A stretch of DNA of 64,000 nucleotides from Rhodococcus ruber (GCF_027270735.1 NZ_JAPWIJ010000007.1:62001-126000); one strand, 5' to 3'. Shown: positions 37,817-47,572, counted from the stretch's first letter. Numbers and translations are program-made. The notes: generated by a model from the sequence alone, not told the origin.

Positions 37817-38116
37817 TTACAGCTCGATGGTCACTTTCCCGTCCACCACAGCGGCGGGGTAGGTGCGCACGGAGTCGATCCCGCTGGGGCACGAGCCGTC
37901 GGCGAGCGAGAACGTGTACTGATGGAGCGGGCAGACGACTACAGACCCGTCGATCTGACCGTCCGCGAGTGGCCCGCCCTTGTGTGGGCAGACGGCGTCC
38001 ATCGCCCGCACCGAGCCGTCACCGAGCAGGAACACCGCCACCTGCTTGCCGTCCACCACGTAGGCGCGTCCCTCACCGGGCGTCAGGTCCTCGACCGCCC
38101 CCACCGGCACGCTCAT
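37817..38116 (-). CDS. nirD: Nitrite reductase (NADH) small subunit
   Basis: A 99-residue Rieske-fold subunit that partners NirB in assimilatory reduction of nitrite to ammonium. Unlike many short NirD proteins it keeps both iron-ligand pairs, CPH in AVCPHKGGPLA and CPLH in VVCPLHQYTF, so a [2Fe-2S] cluster can bind. The ATG at 38116 overlaps the nirB stop by 4 bases; the frame is open further up but only as a shadow of nirB. Confidence 0.93.
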   Translation of the reverse strand: MSVPVGAVEDLTPGEGRAYVVDGKQVAVFLLGDGSVRAMDAVCPHKGGPLADGQIDGSVVVCPLHQYTFSLADGSCPSGIDSVRTYPAAVVDGKVTIEL

Positions 38117-40602
38117 CGGACCGGTACCTGTGGCAGCGGAAGCAGCGGCAGCGACGGGGTGAACTGCGCCGGTGATTTGGGTGCCGCCCGGTCCTGCCAC
38201 GGGTCGACGTAGCCGTCCACCGATGCCTGCATTCGCTCGTCGAGTCCGGCCACGATGCCGTCACGGTCGTCGATCAGTACGCTCTGCAGTTCTTCCAGGC
38301 CGAGGCGCGGAACCCACGCGTACGTTCGCTCTAGCCACTGAGCGTTCTCGCGGTAGTGCTGAATGAACCTGCCTGCCACGGTCAGAACCTCCTCGGCCCC
38401 CGTCACGGTGGCCAGTAGATCGCCCTTGCGGATGTGTGCGCCTGCCGCGCCGCCGACGTAGATCTCCCACCTGTCCTCGCCCACCGAAACGACGCCGAAG
38501 TCCTTGCACAGTGCCTCCGAACAGTTGCGAGGGCAGCCGGCGACCGCGAGCTTCAATTTCGCCGGAGTCTCCAATCCTTGGAACCGCTCTTCGAGGGCGA
38601 TACCGAGAGCAGTCGAGTCGCCGAGGCCGAAGCGGCAGAAGTCGCTACCCACGCAGGTCTTCACCGTGCGCATGCTCTTGCCGTACGCGAAGCCCGAGGG
38701 CATGTCCAGATCGCCCCACACCTTCGGCAGGTCTTCCTTCTTGATGCCGAGCAGGTCGATGCGCTGTCCGCCGGTCACCTTGACCAGCGGGACGCTGTAT
38801 TTGTCGGCAACGTCGGCGATCTTGCGCAGCTGATCCGGGGTGGTGACGCCACCCTTCATCTGCGGCACCACCGAGAACGTGCCGTCCCGTTGAATATTGG
38901 CGTGCACACGATCGTTGATGAACAACGCGCCGCGCTCGTCCACCCAATCCGGACCCCACACGGTTCGCAGCAGTGACGCCAACGGCATCTTGGCGGCGGC
39001 GTCCTCGAGGCCGTTGGTCGCGAGCGCAGTGAACACCTGCGACACTGCCCGCAGATCCTGCGCTCGGACGGCGTCGATCAGTTCCGGCTTCGTCATCGGG
39101 ATACACGGCACGTACCAGTCGGCGGTGGGGTCTGCTTCGACGGCACCGCCCGCTGCGCACGCGATGATGTCTTTCACCAGCCCCTTGCACGAGCCGCACC
39201 CCTTGCCCGCGCGGGTCTTCGCGGTCACGTCGCTCAGATTCTTGGCACCCGCGTGCACGCAGGACACGATGGCACCCTTCGTGACGCCGTTGCAGTTGCA
39301 CACCTGGACGTCGTCGGCCAATTCGGCGGCTCCTGTTGCCGCAGAGGGAGTTCCCATGTCGAAAAGCATGCTGATGCGCTCGTCGGGCAGTGGCACCTTC
39401 TCGTCGAATGCCTGAGTCAGGAAGTTGGCCTTGGAGATGTCGCCCAGCAGGGTGGCACCGACGAGCTTGTTGCCCCGCACGATCACCGATTTGTACGTGC
39501 CACTGCGCGGCTCGTAGAACTGGACGAACTCGTCGTCGTCGCGCTCGGGGGCGGTGATCCCCATCGAGGCGACATCGACACCGGCCACCTTGAGCTTGGT
39601 CGTCAGACGCGAACCATGGTACGCCGCAGTGGGATTCGCACCCGTGAGCACGTCGGCCAATACGACGGCCTGTTCCCACAGTGGTGCAACGAGACCGTAG
39701 ACCTCGCCGCGATGTTGGCAACATTCACCGACGGCGTAGATGGAACCTTCGTCCTCGCAACGTAATTGGTCGTCGACCACGATTCCTCGTTCGATCACCA
39801 AACCGCCGGCCCGAGCGAAGTCGACACTGGGGCGGATACCGGCGGTGACGACGACCATGTCCGCAGCCAGCGAGGTGCCGTCGTTGAACCCGACGCCGGT
39901 GACGACACCGTCCTCGGAACGTAACACCGAGGTGGTTCTCTTCGAGGTGTGCACACCGACCCCGAGCGACTCGATCTTGTTGCGCAGCACTCGTCCACCG
40001 CGCTCGTCGAGCTGCTGGTTCATCAAGTGCCCTGGGGAGTGCACCACGTTGACGTCGAGCCCCTGGGTCCGCAGACCGTAGGCGGCTTCGAGTCCGAGGA
40101 GTCCGCCGCCGATGACGACAGCGCAGACGTCGTCGCGCGACTCTGCCATCTGCAGCATGCCGTTCGTGTCTGCGATGGTCCGGAAGCCGAACACGCCACG
40201 CGCCAGTCTGCCGTCGGATTCGCGGAGACCGTCCATGTTCGGGAAGAACGTGTTGCTTCCTGTTGCGATGATCAACACGTCGTAGTCGACGGACCGACCG
40301 CTCTCGCACACCACGGTCTTGGAGAATCGATCCAACGACACGGCACGATCGCCCACGTGCAGTGTCACGCCGTTGTCGCTGTACCAACTCATGGGATTGA
40401 GAATCAGATCCTCGTCATCGACGGTGGTCTCACCGGACAGCACGTGCGAGAGCATGATTCGGTTGTAGTTGCCGTACGGCTCGTCGCCGATCATCGTGAT
40501 CTCGAACAACGAGCTGCCGTCACGCTCGAGGATCTGTTCGACCGTTCTGGCACCGGCCATTCCGTTGCCGATCACCAACAGCCGCTGCTTGCCTGCAGTC
40601 AT
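38113..40602 (-). CDS. nirB: Nitrite reductase (NADH) large subunit
   Basis: An 829-residue cytoplasmic enzyme reducing nitrite to ammonium with NADH. Domains in order are an FAD/NAD(P)H disulfide-reductase-like module (LLVIGNGMAGARTVEQIL, IATGSNTFFPN, VVIGGGLLGLEAAYGL), a Bfd-like [2Fe-2S] domain (CNCNGVTKGAI with GKGCGSCKG), and the sirohaem/[4Fe-4S] domain with VGSDFCRFGLGDS and AGCPRNCSEALCKDFG. Its length is typical. It is the middle gene of a three-gene operon, starting with a 1-base overlap after a small upstream gene. Confidence 0.96.
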   Translation of the reverse strand: MTAGKQRLLVIGNGMAGARTVEQILERDGSSLFEITMIGDEPYGNYNRIMLSHVLSGETTVDDEDLILNPMSWYSDNGVTLHVGDRAVSLDRFSKTVVCESGRSVDYDVLIIATGSNTFFPNMDGLRESDGRLARGVFGFRTIADTNGMLQMAESRDDVCAVVIGGGLLGLEAAYGLRTQGLDVNVVHSPGHLMNQQLDERGGRVLRNKIESLGVGVHTSKRTTSVLRSEDGVVTGVGFNDGTSLAADMVVVTAGIRPSVDFARAGGLVIERGIVVDDQLRCEDEGSIYAVGECCQHRGEVYGLVAPLWEQAVVLADVLTGANPTAAYHGSRLTTKLKVAGVDVASMGITAPERDDDEFVQFYEPRSGTYKSVIVRGNKLVGATLLGDISKANFLTQAFDEKVPLPDERISMLFDMGTPSAATGAAELADDVQVCNCNGVTKGAIVSCVHAGAKNLSDVTAKTRAGKGCGSCKGLVKDIIACAAGGAVEADPTADWYVPCIPMTKPELIDAVRAQDLRAVSQVFTALATNGLEDAAAKMPLASLLRTVWGPDWVDERGALFINDRVHANIQRDGTFSVVPQMKGGVTTPDQLRKIADVADKYSVPLVKVTGGQRIDLLGIKKEDLPKVWGDLDMPSGFAYGKSMRTVKTCVGSDFCRFGLGDSTALGIALEERFQGLETPAKLKLAVAGCPRNCSEALCKDFGVVSVGEDRWEIYVGGAAGAHIRKGDLLATVTGAEEVLTVAGRFIQHYRENAQWLERTYAWVPRLGLEELQSVLIDDRDGIVAGLDERMQASVDGYVDPWQDRAAPKSPAQFTPSLPLLPLPQVPVR

Positions 40603-40949
40603 CAGACGAGCACCAGACCGAAATCGACGACGACCTCTCCGGTGGTTCCGGCCGGGGCAGCGACGACCAACTCGAGAACGGTGTCCGGATCGACGTCCTC
40701 GACCACACGGAGGGGGATGTTGACCCCGCTCTTGGCTCCCATCGGGAAGATGCGCATCGGGCTACCGTCGCGCAGCAGGGTCACGACCACGAGTTCGTCG
40801 CTGGAGTTTCCACCGCGGAAGTACAGCGGTTGAGCCGTCACACCCTCGGGCACGACGAAACTCAGACTGGGATCGATCAACTCGGGCTTGTCCAGGCCGT
40901 TGCCGGAGAAGGAGAAGACGCCTTGCAGAAATCGTGGTGTGCTGGCCAT
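40602..40949 (-). CDS. Small conserved protein encoded ahead of nirB
   Basis: A 115-residue beta-rich protein (SLSFVVPEGVTAQPLYFRGGNSSDELVVVTLLRDG, split over two strands, and DTVLELVVAAPAGTTGEVVVDFGLVLV). It resembles small proteins that precede nirB in other actinobacteria and are sometimes labelled as molybdopterin-oxidoreductase related, for which I see no motif. There are no cysteines or signal peptide. Its stop overlaps the nirB ATG (TGATG), so it is translated together with nitrite reductase and may assist assembly or stability; that role is inference. Confidence 0.7.
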   Translation of the reverse strand: MASTPRFLQGVFSFSGNGLDKPELIDPSLSFVVPEGVTAQPLYFRGGNSSDELVVVTLLRDGSPMRIFPMGAKSGVNIPLRVVEDVDPDTVLELVVAAPAGTTGEVVVDFGLVLV

Positions 40950-40972
40950 ACCCACGAGGTTGCGGTGTCGGG

Positions 40973-40999
40973 GTGACGCCACCGATGCGGTGACGTTAC
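40973..40999 (-). promoter_or_regulatory. Candidate GlnR site upstream of the nir operon
   Basis: On the minus strand GTAAC, six bases, GCATC, six bases, GTCAC: three half-sites at the 11-base period of actinobacterial GlnR boxes (gTnAC-n6-GaAAC). The first and third match the a-type half-site; the middle one matches GaAAC at only three positions. It lies 24 to 50 bases ahead of the first gene. Confidence 0.35.
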
Positions 41000-41050
41000 G
41001 TCGGCATCAGAAATACCTCACCGAGCCCCGGTTCATCGTGTGCGCTCGGG

Positions 41051-42067
41051 TCAGAGCCCGAAGTTGCCCGGGCCGCGGCGCCTCAGGTACTTCTCGAACT
41101 CGGCTGCGATGGCGTCGCCGTCGATCTTCGCAATCGCGTCGGACATGTCCACCTCGGCATCGCCGCGCTCTTCGAGGCTGCGCACGTATTCGCTGATCTC
41201 CTCGTCTTCTTTGGTCATCTCGTTGACCGCTTCTTCCCACTCCTCGGCCTGGGTGGGAAGTTCGCCGAGCGGTACCTCGATGTCGAGCACGTCCTCGACC
41301 CGCTGCAGCAATGCAACGGTTGCCTTCGGATTCGGCGGCTGTGAGACGTAGTGGGGCACGGCTGCCCAGAACGACACCGCGGGAACGCCGGCCTTCACGC
41401 ACTCGTCCTGCAACACGCCGGTGATTCCGGTCGGGCCCTCGTAGCGGGTCTGTTCGAGATTGAACTGTTCGGCCGACTCGGTGCTGTAGGCAGTGCCGGT
41501 GACCGGAACGGGCCTGGTGTGCGGGGTGTCGGCAAGAAGTGCTCCCAGAATCACGACGGTCTCGACGCCGAGTTGTTCGACGAACTCGAGCAGGTCGTCG
41601 CAGAAGCTGCGCCACCGCATGTTCGGCTCTATGCCGCGCAGCAGCACCACGTCGCGTTCGCTGCCGGGAGGTGAACACACCGACAACCGAGTCGACGGCC
41701 ACTCGATCTCACGGGTGACACCATCCACCTGCCGCACGGTGGGCCGGTTGACCTGGTAGTCGTAGTAGTCCTCCGAGTCCAGCTCGGCAAGTGGACTGGC
41801 ATCCCAGATCAGCTCCAGGTGCTCGACGGCACCGCTCGCCGCATCGCCCGCGTCGTTCCAGCCCTCGAAAGCAGCCACCAGGATGGGTGAGCGCAACTCG
41901 GGAATGTCCTCGTCGAGATCGTCGAGGTCTGTGGCGTTGGCCACAGCGTCGTGGACGGCCTCGATCAACGCGGCGTCGAGAGGCACAGCCGAGTCGGCAC
42001 CCGGAATGTCCGTATTTTCGGTAACGTCGTCGTTCGGGGACTGGCCATCGAGGTTTCGGGGACTCAC
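41051..42067 (-). CDS. PAC2 family protein (Rv2125-like)
   Basis: A 338-residue acidic protein of the PAC2 (proteasome assembly chaperone 2-like) family, with PILVAAFEGWNDAGDAASGAV near the start, LLRGIEPNMRWRSFCDDLLEFV, TVVILGALLADTPHTRPVPVTG and FWAAVPHYVSQPPNPKATVALL. Family members in actinobacteria have no established biochemical role. Two adjacent GTG codons can start it; the one at 42067 is chosen because it lies 6 bases after TAGGCT (42079-42074). It shares a 50-base intergenic region with divergent metH, the same arrangement as in M. tuberculosis. Confidence 0.85.
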   Translation of the reverse strand: MSPRNLDGQSPNDDVTENTDIPGADSAVPLDAALIEAVHDAVANATDLDDLDEDIPELRSPILVAAFEGWNDAGDAASGAVEHLELIWDASPLAELDSEDYYDYQVNRPTVRQVDGVTREIEWPSTRLSVCSPPGSERDVVLLRGIEPNMRWRSFCDDLLEFVEQLGVETVVILGALLADTPHTRPVPVTGTAYSTESAEQFNLEQTRYEGPTGITGVLQDECVKAGVPAVSFWAAVPHYVSQPPNPKATVALLQRVEDVLDIEVPLGELPTQAEEWEEAVNEMTKEDEEISEYVRSLEERGDAEVDMSDAIAKIDGDAIAAEFEKYLRRRGPGNFGL

Positions 42068-42117
42068 CACGACAGCCTACGACCCGAGGGAACTGCGGTG
42101 CCCACTACTCTGTAGTG
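42068..42117. promoter_or_regulatory. Divergent PAC2/metH promoter region with palindrome
   Basis: Two leaderless-type promoters face outward: TAGGCT (42079-42074, minus) for PAC2 and TACTCT (42106-42111, plus) for metH, whose ATG is 6 bases further on. The metH -10 box lies within a perfect inverted repeat CACTAC-TCT-GTAGTG (42103-42117) that ends at the start codon. There is no room for a cobalamin riboswitch. Confidence 0.5.
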
Positions 42118-45100
42118 ATGCCCGATCAACACAAGCCCGGTCTGCTCGATGCGATTTCACGTCGCGTTGTCATCGGCGACGGAGCGATGGGCACGATGCT
42201 CCAGGACGCCGACCTGACTCTCGACGACTTTCTCGGTCTCGAGGGATGCAATGAAATCCTGAACGCCACCCGGCCCGACGTGCTGCGCGAGATCCACCGT
42301 GAGTACTTCGCAGCCGGTGCGGACGCCGTGGAAACGAACACGTTCGGATGCAACCTGCCCAACTTGGCCGATTACGACATCGAGGATCGAATCCGCGAGT
42401 TGGCCGAGAAAGGCACCCGGCTCGCACGCGAGACCGCCGACGAAATGGGCCCCGGCCGCGACGGGATGGACCGATACGTCCTGGGTTCGATGGGCCCCGG
42501 GACCAAGCTCCCCACACTCGGGCATGCTCCGTTCGCCCGGCTGCGCGACGCGTACACCGAAGCCGCTCTGGGAATGATCGACGGCGGTGCCGATGCCATT
42601 CTGGTGGAGACGTGCCAGGACTTGCTTCAGGTCAAGGCCGCGATCATCGGCAGCCAGCACGCGATGGACAGGCTCGGCGTCCGTATTCCGATCATCACCC
42701 ACGTGACGGTCGAGACGACGGGTGCGATGCTCGTCGGCAGCGAGATCGGTGCAGCACTCACTGCGCTCGAACCGCTCGGTATCGACATGATCGGCCTCAA
42801 CTGCGCCACCGGTCCGGCCGAGATGAGTGAGCACCTGCGCCATCTGTCCAAGCATTCGCGGTTGCCGGTGTCGGTGATGCCCAATGCCGGTCTGCCGACG
42901 TTGGGAGCAAAGGGAGCGGAGTACCCGCTGACCGCACCCGAACTGGCCACGGCGCTGAGCGGTTTCGTCAGCGAGTACGGGCTGGCTCTGGTCGGCGGTT
43001 GCTGCGGCACCACCCCCGAGCACATCCGTCAGGTTGCCGACATGGTGCACGGAGCCGCGAAGCTCGAGCGCCGGCCCGCGCCGGAGCCGGGTGTCTCCTC
43101 GCTCTACACCGCCGTTCCGTTCGAGCAGGACGCCAGCATCCTGATGATCGGTGAGCGCACCAACTCCAACGGGTCCAAGGCATTTCGCGACGCGATGCTC
43201 GCCGAGGACTACGAGAAGTGCCTCGACATCGCCAAGGATCAGACGCGCGACGGTGCCCACATGTTGGACCTCAACGTCGACTACGTCGGGCGCGACGGTG
43301 CCGCCGACATGGCGGCGCTCGCAAGCAGATTGGCGACTGCGTCGACGCTGCCGATCATGCTCGACTCCACCGAACCGGCCGTGCTCGAAGCCGGTCTGGA
43401 GCATCTCGGCGGCCGTTGTGCCGTCAACTCGGTCAACTACGAGGACGGCGACGGGCCCGATTCGCGGTTCCAGAAGATCATGCGTCTGGTCAAGGAGCAC
43501 GGTGCCGCCGTCGTTGCTCTGACCATCGACGAAGAGGGACAGGCGCGTACAGCCGAATGGAAGGTGCGTGTCGCAGACCGGTTGATCACCGACATCACCG
43601 AGAACTGGGGCCTGCGCCACGAGGACATCATCGTCGACACCCTCACCTTCCCGATTTCCACCGGCCAGGAAGAGGTTCGACGCGACGGCATCGAGACCAT
43701 CGAGGCGATTCGGCAGCTCAAGGAGAAGTATCCGAAGGTGCACACCACCCTCGGGTTGTCGAACATCTCGTTCGGTCTCAATCCCGCTGCACGCCAGGTG
43801 CTGAACTCGGTCTTCCTGCACGAGTGCACCCAAGCCGGCCTCGACACTGCCATCGTGCACGCGTCGAAGATCCTGCCGATGAACAAGATTCCCGACGAGC
43901 AGCGCGAGACCGCTCTGGATCTGGTGTACGACCGCCGTCGCGAAGGCTACGACCCGCTGCAGAAGCTGATGCAGCTGTTCGAGGGCGTCTCGGCAGCGTC
44001 GGCCCGGGAATCGCGCGCAGAGGAACTGGGTCGTCTGCCACTGTTCGAGCGTCTCGAACGCCGCATCGTCGACGGTGAACGCAACGGCCTCGACGCCGAT
44101 CTGGATGCAGCGATGACCGAAAAGCCACCGCTGGCGATCATCAACGAGACGTTGCTCTCGGGCATGAAGACCGTGGGCGAGCTGTTCGGTTCCGGCCAGA
44201 TGCAGCTGCCGTTCGTGCTCGCGTCCGCCGAGGTGATGAAGGCGGCGGTGGCGTATCTGGAGCCGCACATGGAGGCGACCGACGACGACGGCAAGGGTCG
44301 CATCGTGCTCGGTACCGTCAAGGGCGATGTCCACGACATCGGAAAGAACCTCGTCGACATCATCCTGAGCAACAACGGTTACGAGGTCGTCAATCTCGGT
44401 ATCAAGCAGCCGATTTCGACCATTCTCGAAGCCGCGTTGGACAAACGAGCCGACGTGATCGGCATGTCCGGGCTGCTGGTGAAGTCGACGGTGGTCATGA
44501 AGGACAACCTGATCGAGCTCAACTCCCGCGGCGTGGCAGAGCAATTCCCGGTTCTGCTCGGCGGTGCTGCGTTGACGCGGTCGTACGTCGAGAACGATCT
44601 GCAGGATGTGTACGAGGGTGACGTCCACTATGCGCGCGACGCATTCGAGGGCCTGCGTTTGATGGACACCATCATGACCACCAAACGCGGTGGCGGGCCG
44701 GCCCCCGACAGTCCGGAGGCACTCGAGGCGAAAGCCAAGGCCGCCGAGCGCAAGGAACGCCACGAGCGGTCCAAGCGCATCGCAGAGAAGCGCAAGGCTG
44801 CAGAGGCACCGGTCGTCGTGCCCGAACGATCCGATGTCGCGGCCGATATCGACATTCCGGTTCCGCCGTTCTGGGGTACCCGCATCGTCCGAGGCGTGTC
44901 CTTGGCCGATTACTCGGGTCTGCTCGACGAGCGTGCACTGTTCCTCGGGCAATGGGGCCTGCGCGGTGCTCGCAAGGGCGAAGGTGCCACCTACGAGGAC
45001 CTGGTGGAATCGGAAGGCAAACCGCGCCTGCGGTACTGGCTGGATCGCCTGAGCACCGACGGCATACTCGCACACGCTGCACTGGTGTACGGGTACTTCC

Positions 45101-45687
45101 CGGCGGTCTCCGAGGGGGACGACGTCGTCGTGCTCACCGAGCCCGAACCCGATGCACCCGAACGCTTCCGATTCACGTTCCCCCGTCAGCACCGCGACCG
45201 ATTCCTCTGCATCTCGGACTTCGTTCGGTCCCGTTCGGCTGCACGAGAATCCGGCCAGGTCGACGTCCTGCCGATGAACCTGGTGACAATGGGCCAGCCC
45301 ATCGCGGACTTCGCGAACGAGCTGTTCGCTGCCGATGCGTACCGCGACTATCTCGAGGTGCACGGAATCGGTGTCCAGCTCACCGAGGCGTTGGCCGAAT
45401 ACTGGCATCGCCGAGTGCGCGAGGAACTGAAACTGTCCGACGGTAAATCGGTTGCTGCGGAGGATCCCACCGAAGCCGAGGGTTACTTCAAACTCGAATA
45501 TCGTGGTGCCCGTTATTCGTTCGGCTACGGTGCGTGCCCCGATCTGGAAGACCGGATCAAACTCGCCGCACTTCTCGAACCCGAGCGAATCGGTGTGAAG
45601 CTCTCCGAGGAATTGCAGCTGCACCCCGAACAGTCGACCGATGCGTTCGTACTTCACCACCCGGAGGCCAAGTACTTCAATGTCTAG
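42118..45687 (+). CDS. metH: Cobalamin-dependent methionine synthase
   Basis: A 1189-residue four-module enzyme transferring methyl from methyltetrahydrofolate to homocysteine. The homocysteine module has IGDGAMGTMLQ and the zinc cysteines in GLNCATG and GGCCGTTPEHI. The folate module has GERTNSNGSKAFRDAML and DLNVDYVGRDG. The cobalamin module has the DVHDIG motif with cobalt-ligand His at about residue 739. The C-terminal reactivation domain includes YEDLVESEGKPRLRYW and FKLEYRGARYSFGYGACPDL. The ATG at 42118 follows a TACTCT -10 box by 6 bases; the GTG just before it is less likely. The end overlaps the HAD gene by 8 bases. Confidence 0.96.
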   Translation: MPDQHKPGLLDAISRRVVIGDGAMGTMLQDADLTLDDFLGLEGCNEILNATRPDVLREIHREYFAAGADAVETNTFGCNLPNLADYDIEDRIRELAEKGTRLARETADEMGPGRDGMDRYVLGSMGPGTKLPTLGHAPFARLRDAYTEAALGMIDGGADAILVETCQDLLQVKAAIIGSQHAMDRLGVRIPIITHVTVETTGAMLVGSEIGAALTALEPLGIDMIGLNCATGPAEMSEHLRHLSKHSRLPVSVMPNAGLPTLGAKGAEYPLTAPELATALSGFVSEYGLALVGGCCGTTPEHIRQVADMVHGAAKLERRPAPEPGVSSLYTAVPFEQDASILMIGERTNSNGSKAFRDAMLAEDYEKCLDIAKDQTRDGAHMLDLNVDYVGRDGAADMAALASRLATASTLPIMLDSTEPAVLEAGLEHLGGRCAVNSVNYEDGDGPDSRFQKIMRLVKEHGAAVVALTIDEEGQARTAEWKVRVADRLITDITENWGLRHEDIIVDTLTFPISTGQEEVRRDGIETIEAIRQLKEKYPKVHTTLGLSNISFGLNPAARQVLNSVFLHECTQAGLDTAIVHASKILPMNKIPDEQRETALDLVYDRRREGYDPLQKLMQLFEGVSAASARESRAEELGRLPLFERLERRIVDGERNGLDADLDAAMTEKPPLAIINETLLSGMKTVGELFGSGQMQLPFVLASAEVMKAAVAYLEPHMEATDDDGKGRIVLGTVKGDVHDIGKNLVDIILSNNGYEVVNLGIKQPISTILEAALDKRADVIGMSGLLVKSTVVMKDNLIELNSRGVAEQFPVLLGGAALTRSYVENDLQDVYEGDVHYARDAFEGLRLMDTIMTTKRGGGPAPDSPEALEAKAKAAERKERHERSKRIAEKRKAAEAPVVVPERSDVAADIDIPVPPFWGTRIVRGVSLADYSGLLDERALFLGQWGLRGARKGEGATYEDLVESEGKPRLRYWLDRLSTDGILAHAALVYGYFPAVSEGDDVVVLTEPEPDAPERFRFTFPRQHRDRFLCISDFVRSRSAARESGQVDVLPMNLVTMGQPIADFANELFAADAYRDYLEVHGIGVQLTEALAEYWHRRVREELKLSDGKSVAAEDPTEAEGYFKLEYRGARYSFGYGACPDLEDRIKLAALLEPERIGVKLSEELQLHPEQSTDAFVLHHPEAKYFNV

Positions 45688-46348
45688 AACCCACCTACAC
45701 GGTGTCCTGTGGGACATGGACGGCACACTGCTCGATTCCGAGAAGATCTGGGACGTCGCGATCGGTGAGTACTCACGAAATCTCGGGACGGAACTCAGCG
45801 CAGAAGTGCGCGAGAGCACCCTCGGAAATTCCATGTGGGACGCACTGCGCAAGGTCCTGGCACACGCATCGGTCGAGGTCACCGACGAGCACCTGAACGA
45901 GGGTCGGGAGTGGCTGACGGCCCGTGTCGGAGACCTGTTCGCCGAGGGCATTCCCTGGCGGCCCGGTGCCAAGGATGCGCTCGCTCTGGTGCGCGAGATG
46001 GGTCTGTCCACCGGGCTCGTCACCAATACCGAGCGCGGGCTGGTCGAGCGAGCTCTGGACACGTTGGGCCGCGAATACTTCGACATCACCGTCACCGGCG
46101 ACGAGGTGGAGGTCGGTAAACCGCATCCAGCGCCGTACCTTCGCGGTGCCGCGCTGCTCGGCGTGGACGCTGGAGCCTGCCTCGCGGTCGAGGACTCGCC
46201 TACGGGCTCACTGTCCGCGCACACTGCAGGATGCCCCGTGCTGGTGGTTCCCTCCGAGATCGCCGTGCCGCCGGCTCCTGGGTACACCATTCGTGACGGT
46301 CTTGTCGGTCTCACCGCCGACGACGTCCGGCGAGCCTGGGCAGCCTGA
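45680..46348 (+). CDS. HAD family hydrolase (phosphoglycolate phosphatase/beta-phosphoglucomutase type)
   Basis: A 222-residue HAD phosphohydrolase. Motif I is [12 protein letters not shown] with the nucleophile Asp, the cap helices follow, motif II is GLVTNTERG, motif III Lys is in GKPHPAPYL and motif IV is [12 protein letters not shown]. The substrate is unknown; homologues include sugar-phosphate phosphatases. The ATG at 45680 lies inside the end of metH (8-base overlap), so translation is probably coupled to methionine synthase. It precedes hisE by 59 bases. Confidence 0.88.
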   Translation: MSRTHLHGVLWDMDGTLLDSEKIWDVAIGEYSRNLGTELSAEVRESTLGNSMWDALRKVLAHASVEVTDEHLNEGREWLTARVGDLFAEGIPWRPGAKDALALVREMGLSTGLVTNTERGLVERALDTLGREYFDITVTGDEVEVGKPHPAPYLRGAALLGVDAGACLAVEDSPTGSLSAHTAGCPVLVVPSEIAVPPAPGYTIRDGLVGLTADDVRRAWAA

Positions 46349-46407
46349 TTCCTCGAATCTCGACCGAATTGATTCCGCTGGATACCGACGTGAAAGAATA
46401 CGAATCC

Positions 46408-46671
46408 GTGAAGACTTTCGATTCCCTGTTCGCCGAGCTCACCGACCGCGCGAAGACCCGCCCGGAGGGCTCGGGCACCGTCGCAGCGTTGGATGCGGGA
46501 GTCCATTTTCAGGGTAAGAAGGTTCTCGAAGAAGCGGGCGAAGTGTGGATCGCGGCCGAGCACGAAAGCGACGAGGCGCTCGCCGAGGAAATCTCGCAGC
46601 TGTTGTACTGGGTCCAGGTGATGATGGTGGGCAAGGGCATCGAGCTCGAGGACGTCTACCGACATCTGTGA
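46408..46671 (+). CDS. hisE: Phosphoribosyl-ATP pyrophosphatase
   Basis: An 87-residue MazG-like enzyme catalysing the second step of histidine synthesis. The family sequence is complete: [39 protein letters not shown] with metal-binding Glu residues, and [13 protein letters not shown]. The GTG at 46408 gives the usual N-terminus (KTFDSLF) and has a purine-rich GAAAGAA upstream; GTG at 46390 or an ATG at 46369 would add residues not seen in the family. It forms a pair with hisG as in other actinobacteria. Confidence 0.93.
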   Translation: MKTFDSLFAELTDRAKTRPEGSGTVAALDAGVHFQGKKVLEEAGEVWIAAEHESDEALAEEISQLLYWVQVMMVGKGIELEDVYRHL

Positions 46672-46720
46672 GTCGAGGACCCGCACGTCTCCCACGAACT
46701 CACCGAAGAAGGAAAACTCC

Positions 46721-47572
46721 ATGCTGCGCGTAGCCGTACCCAACAAGGGCGCTCTCTCCGAGTCCGCCGCAGAGATTCTCAGCGAGGCCGGCTATCGGCG
46801 CCGAAGCGACTCGAAGGACCTGACGGTTCTCGATCCGGCGAACGGCGTCGAGTTCTTCTTCCTCCGCCCCAAGGACATTGCGATCTACGTCGGATCCGGC
46901 CAGTTGGATCTGGGCATCACCGGCCGCGACCTGGCCCTCGATTCGGGTGCTGCCGTCGAAGAACGCCTGGCGCTCGGATTCGGCCGCTCGACGTTCCGCT
47001 ACGCGGCGCCCGCGGGCAAGGAATGGGCACCCGAGGACTTGGGCGGACTACGCATCGCGACGTCCTACCCCAACCTGGTGCGCGCTGACTTGGCCCAGCG
47101 GGGGTTGGAGGCCACGGTCATCCGCCTCGACGGTGCGGTCGAGATCTCCATCCAGCTCGGGGTCGCAGACGCCATTGCCGATGTCGTCGAATCGGGCCGA
47201 TCATTGCGCCAGAACAACCTGGTGGCCTTCGGTGAATCGCTCTGCGATTCGGAGGGCGTACTCATCGAACGCGCAGGCACCCCGGGTACCGATTCCGCGC
47301 GCAAGCAGCTCATCGCCCGCGTGCAGGGCGTCGTCTTCGCACAGCAGTACCTGATGCTCGATTACGACTGCCCCAAGTCGATTCTCGACGAGGCCGTCAA
47401 GATCACCCCGGGCATCGAGTCACCCACGTTGGCGCCGATGGTCGACGACAACTGGGTTGCCGTGCGCGCCATGGTTTCTCGCAAAGTTCACAACAACGTC
47501 ATGGACGAGCTCGCCGAGTTGGGGGCAAAAGCTATCCTGGCGTCCGATATCAGGTCGTGCCGCGCCTTCTAG
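46721..47572 (+). CDS. hisG: ATP phosphoribosyltransferase (long form)
   Basis: A 283-residue enzyme for the first, feedback-controlled step of histidine synthesis. [20 protein letters not shown] opens the catalytic domain; [18 protein letters not shown] and [18 protein letters not shown] follow. The C-terminal regulatory domain of the long, hexameric, histidine-inhibited form is present (about residues 210-283, [19 protein letters not shown]). AAGGAAAAC lies upstream of the ATG, 49 bases after hisE. Confidence 0.95.
   Translation: MLRVAVPNKGALSESAAEILSEAGYRRRSDSKDLTVLDPANGVEFFFLRPKDIAIYVGSGQLDLGITGRDLALDSGAAVEERLALGFGRSTFRYAAPAGKEWAPEDLGGLRIATSYPNLVRADLAQRGLEATVIRLDGAVEISIQLGVADAIADVVESGRSLRQNNLVAFGESLCDSEGVLIERAGTPGTDSARKQLIARVQGVVFAQQYLMLDYDCPKSILDEAVKITPGIESPTLAPMVDDNWVAVRAMVSRKVHNNVMDELAELGAKAILASDIRSCRAF

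Noticed and set aside
42157..46746. A 1,529-codon open frame on the minus strand opposite metH, the HAD gene and hisE
   Set aside because: It mirrors metH codon by codon, its product is low-complexity and Arg/Val/His rich, and metH has full family motifs. It is a high-GC shadow frame.
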